From the NCBI GenBank assembly GCA_018897105.1, contig JAHILF010000028.1:1-41944 (forward strand): a DNA stretch of 41,944 nt. Reading direction: 5' to 3'. The position numbers were made by a program, and so were the translations under genes. The notes under the pieces were generated by a model, which searched no databases, was not told the DNA's origin, and saw only the letters and a program-made list of their open reading frames with translations. Position 1 is the first letter of the stretch. Each line of letters begins with the position of its first letter. Shown here piece by piece: positions 1 to 10,058 of the stretch. This DNA is from Pseudomonadota bacterium (GTDB lineage Bacteria; Desulfobacterota; Desulfobulbia; Desulfobulbales; SURF-16).

Positions 1-141
1 CCATCGGAGGAGATGGTGAAGACAGTTATCCAGCACGAGTTCTATCATCATTTCCGCAAGTTCAAGCATACCGCGATTTATCGAATAATTCGGGCCAAGC
101 GTCACCCATCCCCGGCGGAGCAACTACGGGAGGCCGCTTGA
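1..141 (+). CDS. C-terminal end of an unrecognised protein (partial)
   Basis: Reading frame 1 is open from the window edge to a TGA at 139-141 and gives 46 residues, rich in His, Arg and Lys, ending EQLREAA. A run of basic and aromatic residues (HEFYHHFRKFKH) precedes an amphipathic stretch. I do not recognise the family, and the start lies outside the window. The gene runs on the plus strand and converges on the kinase operon that ends at 255. The coding reading rests only on an open frame of 46 codons with protein-like composition, so it is tentative. Confidence 0.4.
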   Translation, partial: PSEEMVKTVIQHEFYHHFRKFKHTAIYRIIRAKRHPSPAEQLREAA

Positions 142-223
142 GCCCTACAGAACTTTTGACTCACAAGTCAGTATAGGAAATGCGATTTTGATTGCAAGTC
201 GTAATAAAAACTGCTTACCTCTG

Positions 224-253
224 AAGTCTTGCCATTTGGGGTCGGCAGGACTT
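224..253. other. Hairpin between convergent genes
   Basis: Ten-base arms, AAGTCTTGCC (224-233) and GGCAGGACTT (244-253), are inverted with one mismatch around a 10-base loop. The hairpin lies immediately downstream of the stop codon of the minus-strand hybrid kinase and after the plus-strand partial gene. A short T run follows on the plus strand only, so it may be a weak terminator for the plus-strand gene. The evidence for termination is modest. Confidence 0.35.
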
Positions 254-254
254 T

Positions 255-2663
255 TTAGGAGTTGTTGCCATCTAACACCTTGCGGACAGCCAGGGCCAAA
301 TCTTTTTTCCCAACTGGCTTCATGAGATATTCCTTGATGCCGAGTGCTGCGGCTTTTTCTTTATCGATCCATTCGCTGTAACCGGTGCAGAGGATAATTG
401 GGATATCAGGCCGGATTGCTAGGAGCCTCTGGCTCAGTTCGGCACCGGTCATCGCCGGCATGGTCATATCGGTTATGATCAAGTCGAAATCTCCCGGAGA
501 ACTTTGAAACACCTGCAGCAATTCCTGGCTGTTGGTAAAAGAATATGTCTGATAGCCGAGTATCTTCAACATTTGCTGCTCGATGTTAACAATAGCCTCT
601 TCGTCGTCTACAATCATGATTTTTTCCGTTCCCCGGGGGCACTCTTCTTTCCCAACCGTTATTGCTGGCAAGCCCTCATTAAGGATTTGTGGCAGATACA
701 CGCAAAAAGTCGTTCCCTTCCCTGGTTCGCTGTATACAGAAATATCCCCCTCACAGCTTTTCACAATACCATGGACAATTGACAGTCCGAGCCCGGTCCC
801 TTCTCTGCTTTTTTTGGTTGTGAAGTACGGTTCGAAAATCTTCTCCAATATTTGTTTGTTCATGCCGCAACCGGTGTCACTGACTTCAAGTCTTACATAG
901 GTGCCGGGAACTAAGCTGAAATTCATGATCTTGAGATCATCTTTGCCGAAACGTCTTACATCGAGGCGAACCCCCAGTACCCCGCCGCTTTCCCGCATGG
1001 AATGGTAGGCATTGGTGCAGAGATTCATGACGATTTGGTGTAGCTGAGTGGGATCGATCAGCACCATCCCTGTTTTTGGATCAATATCATCTTTGATTTC
1101 GATAATGGATGGGATGGAGGCGCGCAGCAACTTAATGGCCTCTTTGACAACAAGATGGATCAAGACCGGTATCCGTTCCTGTCTCCTTTGCCGACTGAAG
1201 GTTAATATCTGCCGTACAAGCTCCTTGGCACGTCCCCCTGCCTTGAGGACTTGTTCCTGATTCATCCGAAGCCTGCTTCCTGCAGGCAATTGTTCAAACA
1301 CCAATTCCGCATACCCGAGGATGGCGGTGAGGATATTGTTAAAATCATGGGCAATACCGCCTGCCAGGGTGCCAATGGCCTCCATCGTCTGGGCGTGATG
1401 GAGCTTCTCTTCCAGTTTCTTCTGGTCGGTTACATCCCGTTTAAGGGCGACGTAATTGACAATCTTTCCGGCATCATTCAGCACCGGGGTGATGGATGCC
1501 TCCTCATCGAAAAGAGATCCGTCTTTTTTCTTATTGATAAAGTGCCCCCTCCAAACCTCTCCTCGGGACAGGGTAGACCACATCTGCCGATAGAATTGGG
1601 CATTGTGGCTGCCGCTTTGCAATATCCGCGGATTTTTACCGATGGCCTCTGCGGCTGTGTAGCCGGTAATCTTCTCAAAGCTCGGATTGACATACTGAAT
1701 AATGGCCCTTTTGTCGGTAATAACAATGCTGTCCGCAGCCTGCTCCATGACGGTGGTCAACCGACGCCGTTCTTCCTCTCCCTGCTTGCGATCAGTGATA
1801 TCAACGCAGTATTCGATGATCTGCAGGATTTCGCTTTCTGGCCCAAAAATCGGATAGCCATGCACCTCCACATATCTCTGCTCGCCGTTTTCTCCATAAT
1901 GGATGTGTTCAAGCGAAACAGGGCATTTAGTCTTCTTTATTTCAGCAATGATGCAGGGGTGCTCCTCACCCGAGCAGGCTTCATGTCGATTATGGGTCAA
2001 CTCATAGCATTTTGCTCCTTGCCGGTAATCCTGGAAACAGGATGCCGTGTTGGCCAAGGCGATGGTATAGTCATTGGCGTTGATAACATAAAAAGGATGG
2101 GTCAGTGCGTCGATGGATCTTTGCAGGAATTCCTTCTGTTCTTTCAGTTTTTGCTCTGCCTCCTGGCGCAGGCGAAGGGTCTTTTCGAGTTCCTCAACCT
2201 TTTCTTCCAGCTTTATTGTCACAATCTCACTGTATTTTTCCAGATATTTCAGCTGGTCTGCCTTGACCGGCGTCAACAGTACCGGTTGTTCCTGACGACT
2301 CCGTTCAAGCGTCCGTTCAACTTCGGCCCATAATTCCTTCGGTTCCATCGGTTTGAAGATATAGCCACAGGCACCCAGACTCCTGGCCAGCTCCAAGTCT
2401 CGATCCGCCTGATAGGATGCTGAATAAAAGATAAAGGGAATCGAACGCAGCTCTTTATCCTCTTTAATCCTTTTGAGAAAGAGAAAGCCATCCATCACCG
2501 GCATCAGGGCGTCGGATATGATCAGATCCGGCCGTTGGCGCTCTGCCAGCTCCAGAGCCTCCTTGCCTTGTCTTGCCTCGATGGCCTCATGACCGTTTCT
2601 TTCAACAATGTGGCGCAACAGGGTAAGATCATCTTTGTTATCGTCAACGATCAGGATCTTCAT
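255..2663 (-). CDS. Hybrid histidine kinase: REC-PAS-PAS-HisKA-HATPase-REC
   Basis: This is a soluble 802-residue sensor kinase for a phosphorelay. An N-terminal receiver (about 1-120) has the phosphoacceptor Asp51 in SDALMPVMDG. A coiled coil follows at about 140-175. PAS domain 1 (about 178-290) has a cysteine-rich insert (CYELTH, CSGEEHPC, KCP). PAS domain 2 spans about 298-415. The HisKA box AGGIAHDFNN has the phosphorylated His at residue 439. A HATPase_c domain (GTGLGLSIVHGI) follows, and a second receiver carries ITDMTMP near the C terminus. No membrane segment is visible. The start overlaps the stop of the preceding receiver gene by ATGA, so translation is probably coupled. Possession of receivers at both ends suggests it takes phosphate from the upstream kinase or receiver and passes it on. 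No DNA-binding or c-di-GMP output domain is present. Confidence 0.92.
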   Translation of the reverse strand: MKILIVDDNKDDLTLLRHIVERNGHEAIEARQGKEALELAERQRPDLIISDALMPVMDGFLFLKRIKEDKELRSIPFIFYSASYQADRDLELARSLGACGYIFKPMEPKELWAEVERTLERSRQEQPVLLTPVKADQLKYLEKYSEIVTIKLEEKVEELEKTLRLRQEAEQKLKEQKEFLQRSIDALTHPFYVINANDYTIALANTASCFQDYRQGAKCYELTHNRHEACSGEEHPCIIAEIKKTKCPVSLEHIHYGENGEQRYVEVHGYPIFGPESEILQIIEYCVDITDRKQGEEERRRLTTVMEQAADSIVITDKRAIIQYVNPSFEKITGYTAAEAIGKNPRILQSGSHNAQFYRQMWSTLSRGEVWRGHFINKKKDGSLFDEEASITPVLNDAGKIVNYVALKRDVTDQKKLEEKLHHAQTMEAIGTLAGGIAHDFNNILTAILGYAELVFEQLPAGSRLRMNQEQVLKAGGRAKELVRQILTFSRQRRQERIPVLIHLVVKEAIKLLRASIPSIIEIKDDIDPKTGMVLIDPTQLHQIVMNLCTNAYHSMRESGGVLGVRLDVRRFGKDDLKIMNFSLVPGTYVRLEVSDTGCGMNKQILEKIFEPYFTTKKSREGTGLGLSIVHGIVKSCEGDISVYSEPGKGTTFCVYLPQILNEGLPAITVGKEECPRGTEKIMIVDDEEAIVNIEQQMLKILGYQTYSFTNSQELLQVFQSSPGDFDLIITDMTMPAMTGAELSQRLLAIRPDIPIILCTGYSEWIDKEKAAALGIKEYLMKPVGKKDLALAVRKVLDGNNS

Positions 2664-3034
2664 CTGCGAAGTTCCTCAAGGATTTTGTGGATATCATCCA
2701 CGATTGTCAGGGGATTGATCGGTTTCTCAAAATAGCCGTTGCAGCCGATTGCCATGATTCTATCTCTGTCCCCGCTCATGGCAAATGAAGTCATGGCAAT
2801 AATCGGTATATCGCCGTTGGCTTCCGATGTCCTGATCCTCCGGGTCGCTTCGAAGCCGTCTATGCCTGGCAGGTCTATATCCATAATAACAAAATACGGC
2901 CTTTCCCGAATAACCATTTCAACTCCCATTTCCCCTGTTTCAGCACTTAATACTTTGTAACCGCTTCTCTTGAGGGCGATGGATATCAATTCCAGATTGT
3001 CTTGGTTGTCTTCAACCACCAGGACGGTTTTCAT
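2660..3034 (-). CDS. Single-domain response regulator (CheY/DivK-like)
   Basis: The 124-residue protein is a bare receiver. An acidic pocket (VVEDN, residues 7-10), the phosphoacceptor Asp52 in IMDIDLPGIDG, a conserved Thr/Ser region (IIAMTSFAM) and the KPI lysine near residue 104 are all in place. There is no effector domain, so it must act by protein contact or as a phosphate shuttle. A good ribosome site (AAGGAGGA) precedes the ATG at 3034. The gene overlaps the end of the upstream kinase by 23 bases and the start of the downstream hybrid kinase by 4. This placement between two kinases suggests an intermediate of one relay. Confidence 0.9.
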   Translation of the reverse strand: MKTVLVVEDNQDNLELISIALKRSGYKVLSAETGEMGVEMVIRERPYFVIMDIDLPGIDGFEATRRIRTSEANGDIPIIAMTSFAMSGDRDRIMAIGCNGYFEKPINPLTIVDDIHKILEELRR

Positions 3035-6000
3035 CTTTTCCTCCTTCTCTGTTCGTGGAGAGTGGAATTTTCAGAAAAAAGGAACTTCCTTTACCGTAAA
3101 TGCTTTCCAGGCCTACTTGCCCCTGAAGGATCTCTTCGGTTATCTTTTTGACCAGATAGAGGCCGAGACCGGTCCCTTTGACGCGCTCTTTCAGGGGAGA
3201 GGCAATGCGGGTAAAGGGGGTAAACAGTCGGGGTTGATCTGCCGACGCGATGCCTATGCCGGTGTCGCTGACGGTGATTTGCAGAAGATCCCTGCCGGCA
3301 GGAGCAGCTACCTCGTATAGGATGGTTGTTTTAACGGTAACCAAGCCCTGTTCTGTGAACTTGACGGCATTAGAGAGCAGGTTTACCAGGCACTGAAACA
3401 GCCGGCGCCGGTCGGTATGAAGATTGATCGAGCTGGTCTCCACCACCAGGGAAAGACCTTTATCTTCGATTTCCTTTTTCACCAGCTCAAGGACCTCACC
3501 GACAAGATCCTGAATATCGAACTCTTCGGTTGTGGTTTCCATCTTCCCGGCCTCGATCTTGGAAACATCGATCACATCGTTGATCAGGGTCAGCAGGTGT
3601 TTGCCGGTCCTGAGGACGATGGCCAGTTTTCCCTTTTGCTCTTCATTCAAGGTGCCCAGCCATTCGTCCAGGATGATGCTGGAAAAGCCGATTATGGAGT
3701 TGAGCGGAGTCCGCAGTTCATGGCTCATGGAAGCGATGAACATGGACTTGAGGCGATCCAGTTCCTGCAAGTTGGCGTTGGCCAGCGCCAGTTGGGCTGT
3801 ATTTTCGTTTAAGTCCGCCACCAGATTCATCAAGGCCTGGCGACTGTCGTATAGCTGGAGGCTTTTATTCTCCAGCTCGGAGGTACGTTCATTGACCCGC
3901 GCTTCAAGCTCTTCGTTCAATTGCCTCAAGGCCTCTTCCGCCGACTTCCGCTCCGTGATGTCACGGGCCAAAGCAAGAACCACCTGACGGTCCTCAAGCT
4001 GCAAAAGCCCAAGGCGAACCTCGACCGGAAAAGTTGTTCCGTCTTTTCGTTTATGCCTTCCTTCCACCGTTACCGCTTGTTCTGGTGTCAGCTTGCCCCA
4101 GAAATTCTTCACATGGTCATGAGTAATAAATTCAGCGTCCACTTCAGCCACGCTCATTTCAAGAAGCTCTTCCATGCTATAGCCGAGACTTTCGCATGCC
4201 GTTCGATTGACCTCCAGAATACGCCCTTCCATATCATGCACAAAAAAGGCATCGGCAGCCTGATTGACTAGTGTGCTGAAGCGCCTTTCACTCTCTTGTA
4301 GATCGCGATACATCAGCATGCTCGTCAGACCGTCCGCCAGCCGCCTGCCGATCTCTTTGAGGAGCCTTTCTTCCTCGGGAGTCCATTCACGGGCGAAAGA
4401 GCACTGGTGAATTCCGAATTGCCAGGGCTTGTCGCCCGTGGGATGAATGGCCATGGACATGAAACATTTAAACCCGAAACGTTGCGATACATCCGCAGGC
4501 AGCGCATACGGAGTTCCAGGCCCGAATTTCACCGGCCCGTCAGCGGCCAGCAGGATACGGAGCGTCTCCGCAACATCCGGGTCCATCTGCATCTCAATCC
4601 CCAGCTTCAGGACACCGGGATACTCCGGCTTGTTTCGCTCCATGAGTACCTGCCATGTCTCCGCCTCGGGATCACAGGGATACATCAGAAAGGCGCGGTC
4701 GCAATCCAAGACTGCAAGCATCACGTCAAGCACGTCACTCATCATCTGTTCGAAATGGTCCGTCCCCTGGATGGCCCGGTTGACCTGGTCCAGGCTCTCG
4801 AGTAATTTGAGATTCGCCTGGCGTTCCTGCTCCGCCAGATTGCGCTCGGTGATGTCTCTGGCAACCATCAAGCACTTATCATCAGACATTGGAGAAATAG
4901 TTGCATTAAACCAGATTTCATTATTTTCTATAGATAAACTGTATTCAAAATTGACCGACTCTTGCGTGTTAAGAGCTTGCCTAATATAGTTGAGAAAAAA
5001 GTCAGCCTGGTCTTTAGGAAAAATATCGTGGAGTGTCTTTCCCAAAAATTCCTTTGGCGATTTGTAAGAGAGAGATGAACTCGTATCAATGATTTTCAGG
5101 TATCGTCCTTCTGAGTTGCACACGAATATGACATCAGTCATGGCATTAATCAAAGCGCGCAGTTCCGCTTCGGATGTGCTTAACGCTTCTTCTATCCGTT
5201 TACGCTCGGTGATATCCATACCGAAAGAGATGGTGGAGATCGGCTGACCAGGCGCGGTGATGGAGCTGTTCTGCCAGGAAATGATCCGCTCCTCTCCGGA
5301 TTTGGTCAGAATCGAATTTTCAAAAGTCGGCGGTATGGTGCCGCTCTTTTCCCGGTAGTTGCGGAAGGTCTCCCACACCTGGGCATAGCGGTCCTTGGGG
5401 ACGATCTTTTCAAACCAGTCGATTCCCGCCAGTTCTTCCATGGTGTAGCCGGTGATTTTTTCCGCAAAAGTATTGAACATGCATATATCGCCCGAGGCAT
5501 CAAGCCCAATAATCATCACGTTTGCCGAGGAGATGAGATTTTGCGTGTATTCATAAGTGTTGCGCAGCGCCTCCTCGGTCTGCTTGCGCTCGGCCAGTTC
5601 CCGCTGCAGTTGCGCAGTACGTTGTTTGACGGTCCGCCGGAGGGTGCGACTCCAAACAATGGCGCCAATGATCGTTAGTACGACCACACCCAGTCCGGCG
5701 AGCAGCGAAATCAGAAACTCCCTGCTGGCAATGAAGCTCTTGTCGCCGACGACGATCCAGCGCCGGTTGATCTCCCGCCGTTCCCCGGCCGTGAAAGCGG
5801 CAAGCCCTTTGTCCAGAATCCCCCGGAGTTCCGGCCAGTCGTTGCGGACCGCAAACCGCAAACGATACAGGAGCCCCGCGTCGCCGGCAACGCGCAGGTT
5901 AAGAATGCCCGCCTTTTCGATGTGGTAGGAGGCACGCGAAATCTCGACCACCATGGCGTCCACCTCTCCCAACGACACCTTTCTGAGGCCGCTCAATTCG

Positions 6001-6617
6001 TCGGCAACGGGGCGCAGATCGAGGTCGGGAAATTCCCGACGCAGGTACTCATGCACCGCACTGCCTTCCGAGGCGGCGACGTTCCAGCCCTGCATCTCCT
6101 TGAGATCGGCGCCGCCTTTTTTGTCCTTGCGCACCATGATTATGTTGGGCAGCTCAATGTACGGCTCGGTGAACAGGAGATAATGGAGGCGCTCCGGGGT
6201 CTCCTGGGCCGCGAAAATCATGTCGATCCGCCGCTCCCTGGCCGCCTGGATGACCTCGTTCCAGGTCGGATAGGGGGCCAGCTCGAAACGGCAGCCGAGC
6301 TTGCGTTCCAAGAGGCGGATATAGTCGATGGACAACCCTTTATAACCATCATCGCCAAGCAGTATCTGCGGCGGGATCACCGTGATGCCGATGCGGATCT
6401 GTCCGTCATGGCGGTCGAGCCATTGTCGCTCGTGCGGGGAGAGAGAGACTGTGCCGCCGGACGGATCCTCTTGCCGGGCGAAGGAGGAGAGAGCGACACC
6501 GAAAACCAACACCAACGCCGACAGAGTCAAGACAAGGAATGGGGCAGCGCTCCTGCCCTTGCCGACTGGCGCACGGGCAATTTCATGCTTCCTGATTATT
6601 TCCTTTAAGTCAATCAT
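3012..6617 (-). CDS. Membrane histidine kinase with periplasmic SBP_bac_3 sensor, PAS and GAF domains
   Basis: I start it at the ATG at 6617, which has GGAG six bases upstream. An in-frame TTG at 6677 has no such site. The N terminus has a signal/anchor segment (FLVLTLSALVLVFG), then an extracytoplasmic solute-binding domain of the SBP_bac_3 type (IRIGITVIPPQILLGDDGYKG... LLERKLG) to about residue 280. A transmembrane helix (LLAGLGVVVLTIIGAIVW) follows, then three PAS domains, a GAF domain between PAS 2 and PAS 3, a long coiled coil, HisKA (SMSHELRTPLNS, phosphorylated His at residue 966) and HATPase_c (DTGIGI, GTGLGLYLVKK). It has no receiver, so phosphate must go to a separate protein. The receiver gene that overlaps its 3' end is the obvious partner. 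The ligand is unknown; the family often binds amino acids or small organic acids. Confidence 0.9.
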   Translation of the reverse strand: MIDLKEIIRKHEIARAPVGKGRSAAPFLVLTLSALVLVFGVALSSFARQEDPSGGTVSLSPHERQWLDRHDGQIRIGITVIPPQILLGDDGYKGLSIDYIRLLERKLGCRFELAPYPTWNEVIQAARERRIDMIFAAQETPERLHYLLFTEPYIELPNIIMVRKDKKGGADLKEMQGWNVAASEGSAVHEYLRREFPDLDLRPVADELSGLRKVSLGEVDAMVVEISRASYHIEKAGILNLRVAGDAGLLYRLRFAVRNDWPELRGILDKGLAAFTAGERREINRRWIVVGDKSFIASREFLISLLAGLGVVVLTIIGAIVWSRTLRRTVKQRTAQLQRELAERKQTEEALRNTYEYTQNLISSANVMIIGLDASGDICMFNTFAEKITGYTMEELAGIDWFEKIVPKDRYAQVWETFRNYREKSGTIPPTFENSILTKSGEERIISWQNSSITAPGQPISTISFGMDITERKRIEEALSTSEAELRALINAMTDVIFVCNSEGRYLKIIDTSSSLSYKSPKEFLGKTLHDIFPKDQADFFLNYIRQALNTQESVNFEYSLSIENNEIWFNATISPMSDDKCLMVARDITERNLAEQERQANLKLLESLDQVNRAIQGTDHFEQMMSDVLDVMLAVLDCDRAFLMYPCDPEAETWQVLMERNKPEYPGVLKLGIEMQMDPDVAETLRILLAADGPVKFGPGTPYALPADVSQRFGFKCFMSMAIHPTGDKPWQFGIHQCSFAREWTPEEERLLKEIGRRLADGLTSMLMYRDLQESERRFSTLVNQAADAFFVHDMEGRILEVNRTACESLGYSMEELLEMSVAEVDAEFITHDHVKNFWGKLTPEQAVTVEGRHKRKDGTTFPVEVRLGLLQLEDRQVVLALARDITERKSAEEALRQLNEELEARVNERTSELENKSLQLYDSRQALMNLVADLNENTAQLALANANLQELDRLKSMFIASMSHELRTPLNSIIGFSSIILDEWLGTLNEEQKGKLAIVLRTGKHLLTLINDVIDVSKIEAGKMETTTEEFDIQDLVGEVLELVKKEIEDKGLSLVVETSSINLHTDRRRLFQCLVNLLSNAVKFTEQGLVTVKTTILYEVAAPAGRDLLQITVSDTGIGIASADQPRLFTPFTRIASPLKERVKGTGLGLYLVKKITEEILQGQVGLESIYGKGSSFFLKIPLSTNREGGKDENRPGG

Positions 6618-6750
6618 CTTGAACTCCAGGCCGCAGACCATTGACCGCCTCTCGGCTACTTTAACCTTAAAAATCAAACTTGAGGTTCTCGATTTTCAAG
6701 GTTAATAGTCGCGCTGGTCCTTTAAATATCGTTCTCCTGCCGCGGATCGT

Positions 6751-9480
6751 CTATGTATCATTATCCCCTTCCAGTTCCCGGATGCGTTGCTTCAACTCCA
6801 CCATCCGGAGTTCCCGGCCCACAAAGAGCTGGTTCATCCGTTCCAGTTCCACGTTCTTGACTTCCAGTTCGGCGGTACGTTCCTTCACCCGTTCTTCAAG
6901 CTCTTCATTGAGCTGTTTGAGTTTCTCTTCAGCCTGTTTTCGTTCCAGGCGAGTGTGCAGCACGTTGATGCCAAAGGCAAGGTCGCCGGCGAGTTCTTCC
7001 AGGAGCTTTAACTCCTCGTCGGTGACGGCGTATGTCTCGGCGGAGTAGATGAGGAGTACACCGAAGACGGTGGCTTTTTCATCCTTAAGCGGCAGGGCGA
7101 TGCCGGAACGGTAACCGTGGGCCAGGAAAATCTCCCGCCAGGGGACAATGCGCGGGTCAGTGGCGTAATCCTGGACATGGACCGGTTCCCCGCTGCGGAT
7201 GGCCATCCCTGCTGGTCCCCGACCCCATTCCGTCTCTTCAGACCATGAAAGCTTAGCCGACGCCACATGGCTACTGTCAAAACCGGCCCAGGCAACGGGG
7301 CGAATGGTTTTCTCCCGGTCGTCTTCGGCATAACCTACCCAGGCTAGGCGGTAACCGGCCTCGTCACAGATGATGTTGCAGATATCGTTCAGCAGGGTCT
7401 CTTCGTCCTCGGCCTTCATCAGGGCCTGGTTGCAGTTGCTGATGGCTCGGAGCTCACGGTTCAAGCGGCGCATCTCCTCCTCGGCCCGCCGGCGTTCGGA
7501 GAGGTCACGGCCGATGGCAAGCGCGCCGCAAATAGCGCCGTTCCGGTCATGCTCCGGCACGATGACAAATTCCAGGTACAGCTCGGTGCCGATGGCGTTC
7601 TTCCAGAAGAACCCGCAGGTCTCGGTGGTGCCGCGTTGGAGCACGTGTCGGAGCTTCTGTTCGTATTCTGCCGCCACGGGTTGGGGAACTCGAGGAAGAG
7701 CGGAGGCCGGCACATTGACGACCTCATCCCGGGAAAGTCCGCTGACCTTTTCCCAGGTGGGGTTCACGTACTTTCGCCTGAGTTCCGTATCGTAGCGGAC
7801 GATCAGATCAGGGATGTTGTCCAGGAGGGTATGATATTCCCCTTCCCGCAGGGAGAGCGCCTGTTCCGCCAGTTTCCGCGCAGTAATGTCCTGAACCGTT
7901 CCTATTGAGCGGACAGGCTTGTCATTTTCATAGAAGGTTTCACATTGTTCATGGACATATTTGATTCGGCCATCCGCAAAAAGAAGACGGTGGTCGATGG
8001 CATAGGCGGTTCGGGTTTCGAGAGAGTTGGTATAGGCAAAATGAACCGCATCACGGTCCTCAGGATGAATTGCATGCAGAAAAGCTTCATACGTAGCGCC
8101 GAATCGCTGAGGATCGATTTCAAACATCCGATAGATTTCATCGGACCAGGTAAGCATATTGGTGGTAAGATCCAGCTCCCAACTGCCGATCTGGGCGAGA
8201 CGCTGGGCTTCCTGAAGATTCCTCGCTGCCTTTTCTAATGTCGCCGTGCGTTCCGCAACCCGCTGTTCCAGGACTTCGTTGGCCTGGCGGAGCTCCTGTT
8301 CCAGACACCGGAAGGCGGTGATGTCGCGCATGATCACTACGGCGCCGAGTTTCTGCCCGTCCGCGTCCCTGATCACGCTGCCGTTGGCAAGGATAGAACG
8401 GGGGGCCTGGCCCTTTGCCACGATGGCCATACCGACGTCCCTGACCTCCTCGCCCTTGAAAGCCATGGCCAGAGGGATCTCTTCGGTGGGCAGGGGAGTG
8501 ACCCCATCGGCCCGGAAGAGGTCGTAATACCCTGCCCACTCCTTCTGGTGCAGCCTCATCGGATCCAGGCCATGCCACTGTCTGGCCGTGCGGTTGAACA
8601 GGGCAAGAATACCGTCCGTATCGCAGGCGACTACGCCGTCCGCCATGCTTTCCAGCAGACAGCGGCTGAATTCGCGTTCCCGGATCAAGACGTTCTCCGT
8701 TTGCTTCAGGTCCCGAAAGATCAATTCAAACGGCTCCTTGAAACCGGTCACCACGACAGCGCGGTAGATGAGGTAAAAGGCGGCGAGCTTTGCGAAATGC
8801 CCCACCATATTGGAGGGACCATAGACGCTCAAATAGGAGGTAAAGGCCAGTTCCGAGCCGATGGTGCAGAGAATGCTGACGGCGATGAGGGAGAAAACTC
8901 TTGTGCTGAAGGCTGTCCTCGTGTTGAAAAAGAGCAGAAGGGCCACACCGAGGATGGCACAGATGACGTATTCGCTGACGATCTTGAACCGGGTCAACCC
9001 CTTGCCTTCGATGAAGCAGTCCGGAAAAATTCCCGCGTAGACCAGGGACGTGGCGACCGCAACTGCGGCAAGACAGATTACGAAGATGATCTTTTCGTCG
9101 GCGTTGCGCCTGGCAAAAAGGGGGGCCACGCACAGCAAGACCGCTTGCAGGGAGCGGGCCGTTATCCAGAGTTGGGTGGGAAGGTTGGCGTCAAATCCTG
9201 GGAAAACGCCCATCCCCTTATAGGCCATGGCATGCAGGAGATCGACCGCGGCGATGAGGCCATAACCGATGCCGAGAATCTTCAGACAACCGCTGGTCAG
9301 AAACCGCCGCGTGTTCCAGGTGAGAATGAAGAGTGAGAAGGCCATGGCGATGGTCATGACCTCGACTAATCCGTGAAACAGGAGATAGCTGTGGAGACTG
9401 CTGGCGTAGAGCCCCACAACGAAAGTCGCAGCCACGCCGGTATGCAGGAGGATTCCGGATTGCTTCCTGAGATACAACAT
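6751..9480 (-). CDS. MASE3 membrane sensor with PAS and GAF domains, no output domain
   Basis: This is a 909-residue protein whose first ~250 residues hold seven or eight hydrophobic helices of the MASE3 type (SLHSYLLFHGLVEVMTIAMAFSLF... MAYKGMGVFPGF). Three PAS domains separated by coiled coils follow, then a GAF domain, and it ends in a heptad-like coiled coil (KQLNEELEERVKERTAELE...). There is no HisKA, HATPase, GGDEF or EAL sequence. It may therefore signal by pairing its terminal coiled coil with that of the downstream kinase, which has a similar EELEARVNERTSELE segment. The ATG at 9480 has a GGAGAG site. It is the first gene of the minus-strand operon, about 130 bases before the next gene. 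A truncated kinase is an alternative reading, but the frame ends cleanly at the coiled coil. Confidence 0.85.
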   Translation of the reverse strand: MLYLRKQSGILLHTGVAATFVVGLYASSLHSYLLFHGLVEVMTIAMAFSLFILTWNTRRFLTSGCLKILGIGYGLIAAVDLLHAMAYKGMGVFPGFDANLPTQLWITARSLQAVLLCVAPLFARRNADEKIIFVICLAAVAVATSLVYAGIFPDCFIEGKGLTRFKIVSEYVICAILGVALLLFFNTRTAFSTRVFSLIAVSILCTIGSELAFTSYLSVYGPSNMVGHFAKLAAFYLIYRAVVVTGFKEPFELIFRDLKQTENVLIREREFSRCLLESMADGVVACDTDGILALFNRTARQWHGLDPMRLHQKEWAGYYDLFRADGVTPLPTEEIPLAMAFKGEEVRDVGMAIVAKGQAPRSILANGSVIRDADGQKLGAVVIMRDITAFRCLEQELRQANEVLEQRVAERTATLEKAARNLQEAQRLAQIGSWELDLTTNMLTWSDEIYRMFEIDPQRFGATYEAFLHAIHPEDRDAVHFAYTNSLETRTAYAIDHRLLFADGRIKYVHEQCETFYENDKPVRSIGTVQDITARKLAEQALSLREGEYHTLLDNIPDLIVRYDTELRRKYVNPTWEKVSGLSRDEVVNVPASALPRVPQPVAAEYEQKLRHVLQRGTTETCGFFWKNAIGTELYLEFVIVPEHDRNGAICGALAIGRDLSERRRAEEEMRRLNRELRAISNCNQALMKAEDEETLLNDICNIICDEAGYRLAWVGYAEDDREKTIRPVAWAGFDSSHVASAKLSWSEETEWGRGPAGMAIRSGEPVHVQDYATDPRIVPWREIFLAHGYRSGIALPLKDEKATVFGVLLIYSAETYAVTDEELKLLEELAGDLAFGINVLHTRLERKQAEEKLKQLNEELEERVKERTAELEVKNVELERMNQLFVGRELRMVELKQRIRELEGDNDT

Positions 9481-10058
9481 GATTGCTCTCCAGAGCTTTG
9501 AGATTACAATCTGCCTCTGTTTTGACCGTTCTCGGTGTTGTGCCTTTCACCCTCTTTCGGAAAAATTCTTTTCTTCAACTTCACCATCTGCGGTTTCCGA
9601 CTCGAGAGGAGCTAACTCATGCACTCCTGCTCCTCGTTGATAACCACCATTATACGTAAAAAGTATAAAACCCATTTCCTTATCAAGCTCACAAGCTAGT
9701 TCCAAAAATGATATCACAAAGTATTATGAGTTTGAAATTATAATTCAGGCAGGTGATCAGGGGCAAGAGGCCGGTCAACAGATATATATCCACTGGCGTT
9801 CTCAAGCCAGAAAAAACAGAAGGAAACTTGAGATGTTTCCTGAACATCGCTGGAGACGGTAAGATTCGTTGAATAGGGGGGGCAGCAGCCAGCTGAGTCC
9901 TCAAATTTCCTGGCTCGTTGCTTCTTAGGTACCGGCAGAAGGTTCTCTTACTGACATTAAACCGTATACGGGAGACTGTTTCATGCTTTCGACTTCATGA
10001 GCCGGTTTGGAGAATTTTGACAGTTCAATAAGTGAAAAAGTCGTTCCAATCTGTAATG
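9481..10058. other. Intergenic region upstream of the sensor operon
   Basis: About 580 bases carry no supportable gene. The region must hold the promoter of the minus-strand sensor operon, but I cannot pick a convincing -35/-10 pair. The few short open frames have no ribosome site and no recognisable protein. Confidence 0.4.

Noticed and set aside
1251-2333. A 360-codon open frame on the plus strand
   Set aside because: It lies wholly opposite the hybrid kinase gene, whose domains are intact. The plus-strand product has no domain pattern and reflects the GC-rich third positions of the real gene.
8548-9336. A 262-codon open frame on the plus strand opposite the MASE3 gene
   Set aside because: The minus strand has a clear MASE3/PAS protein. 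The plus-strand product is a low-similarity, Gly/Asp-rich translation with no ribosome site.
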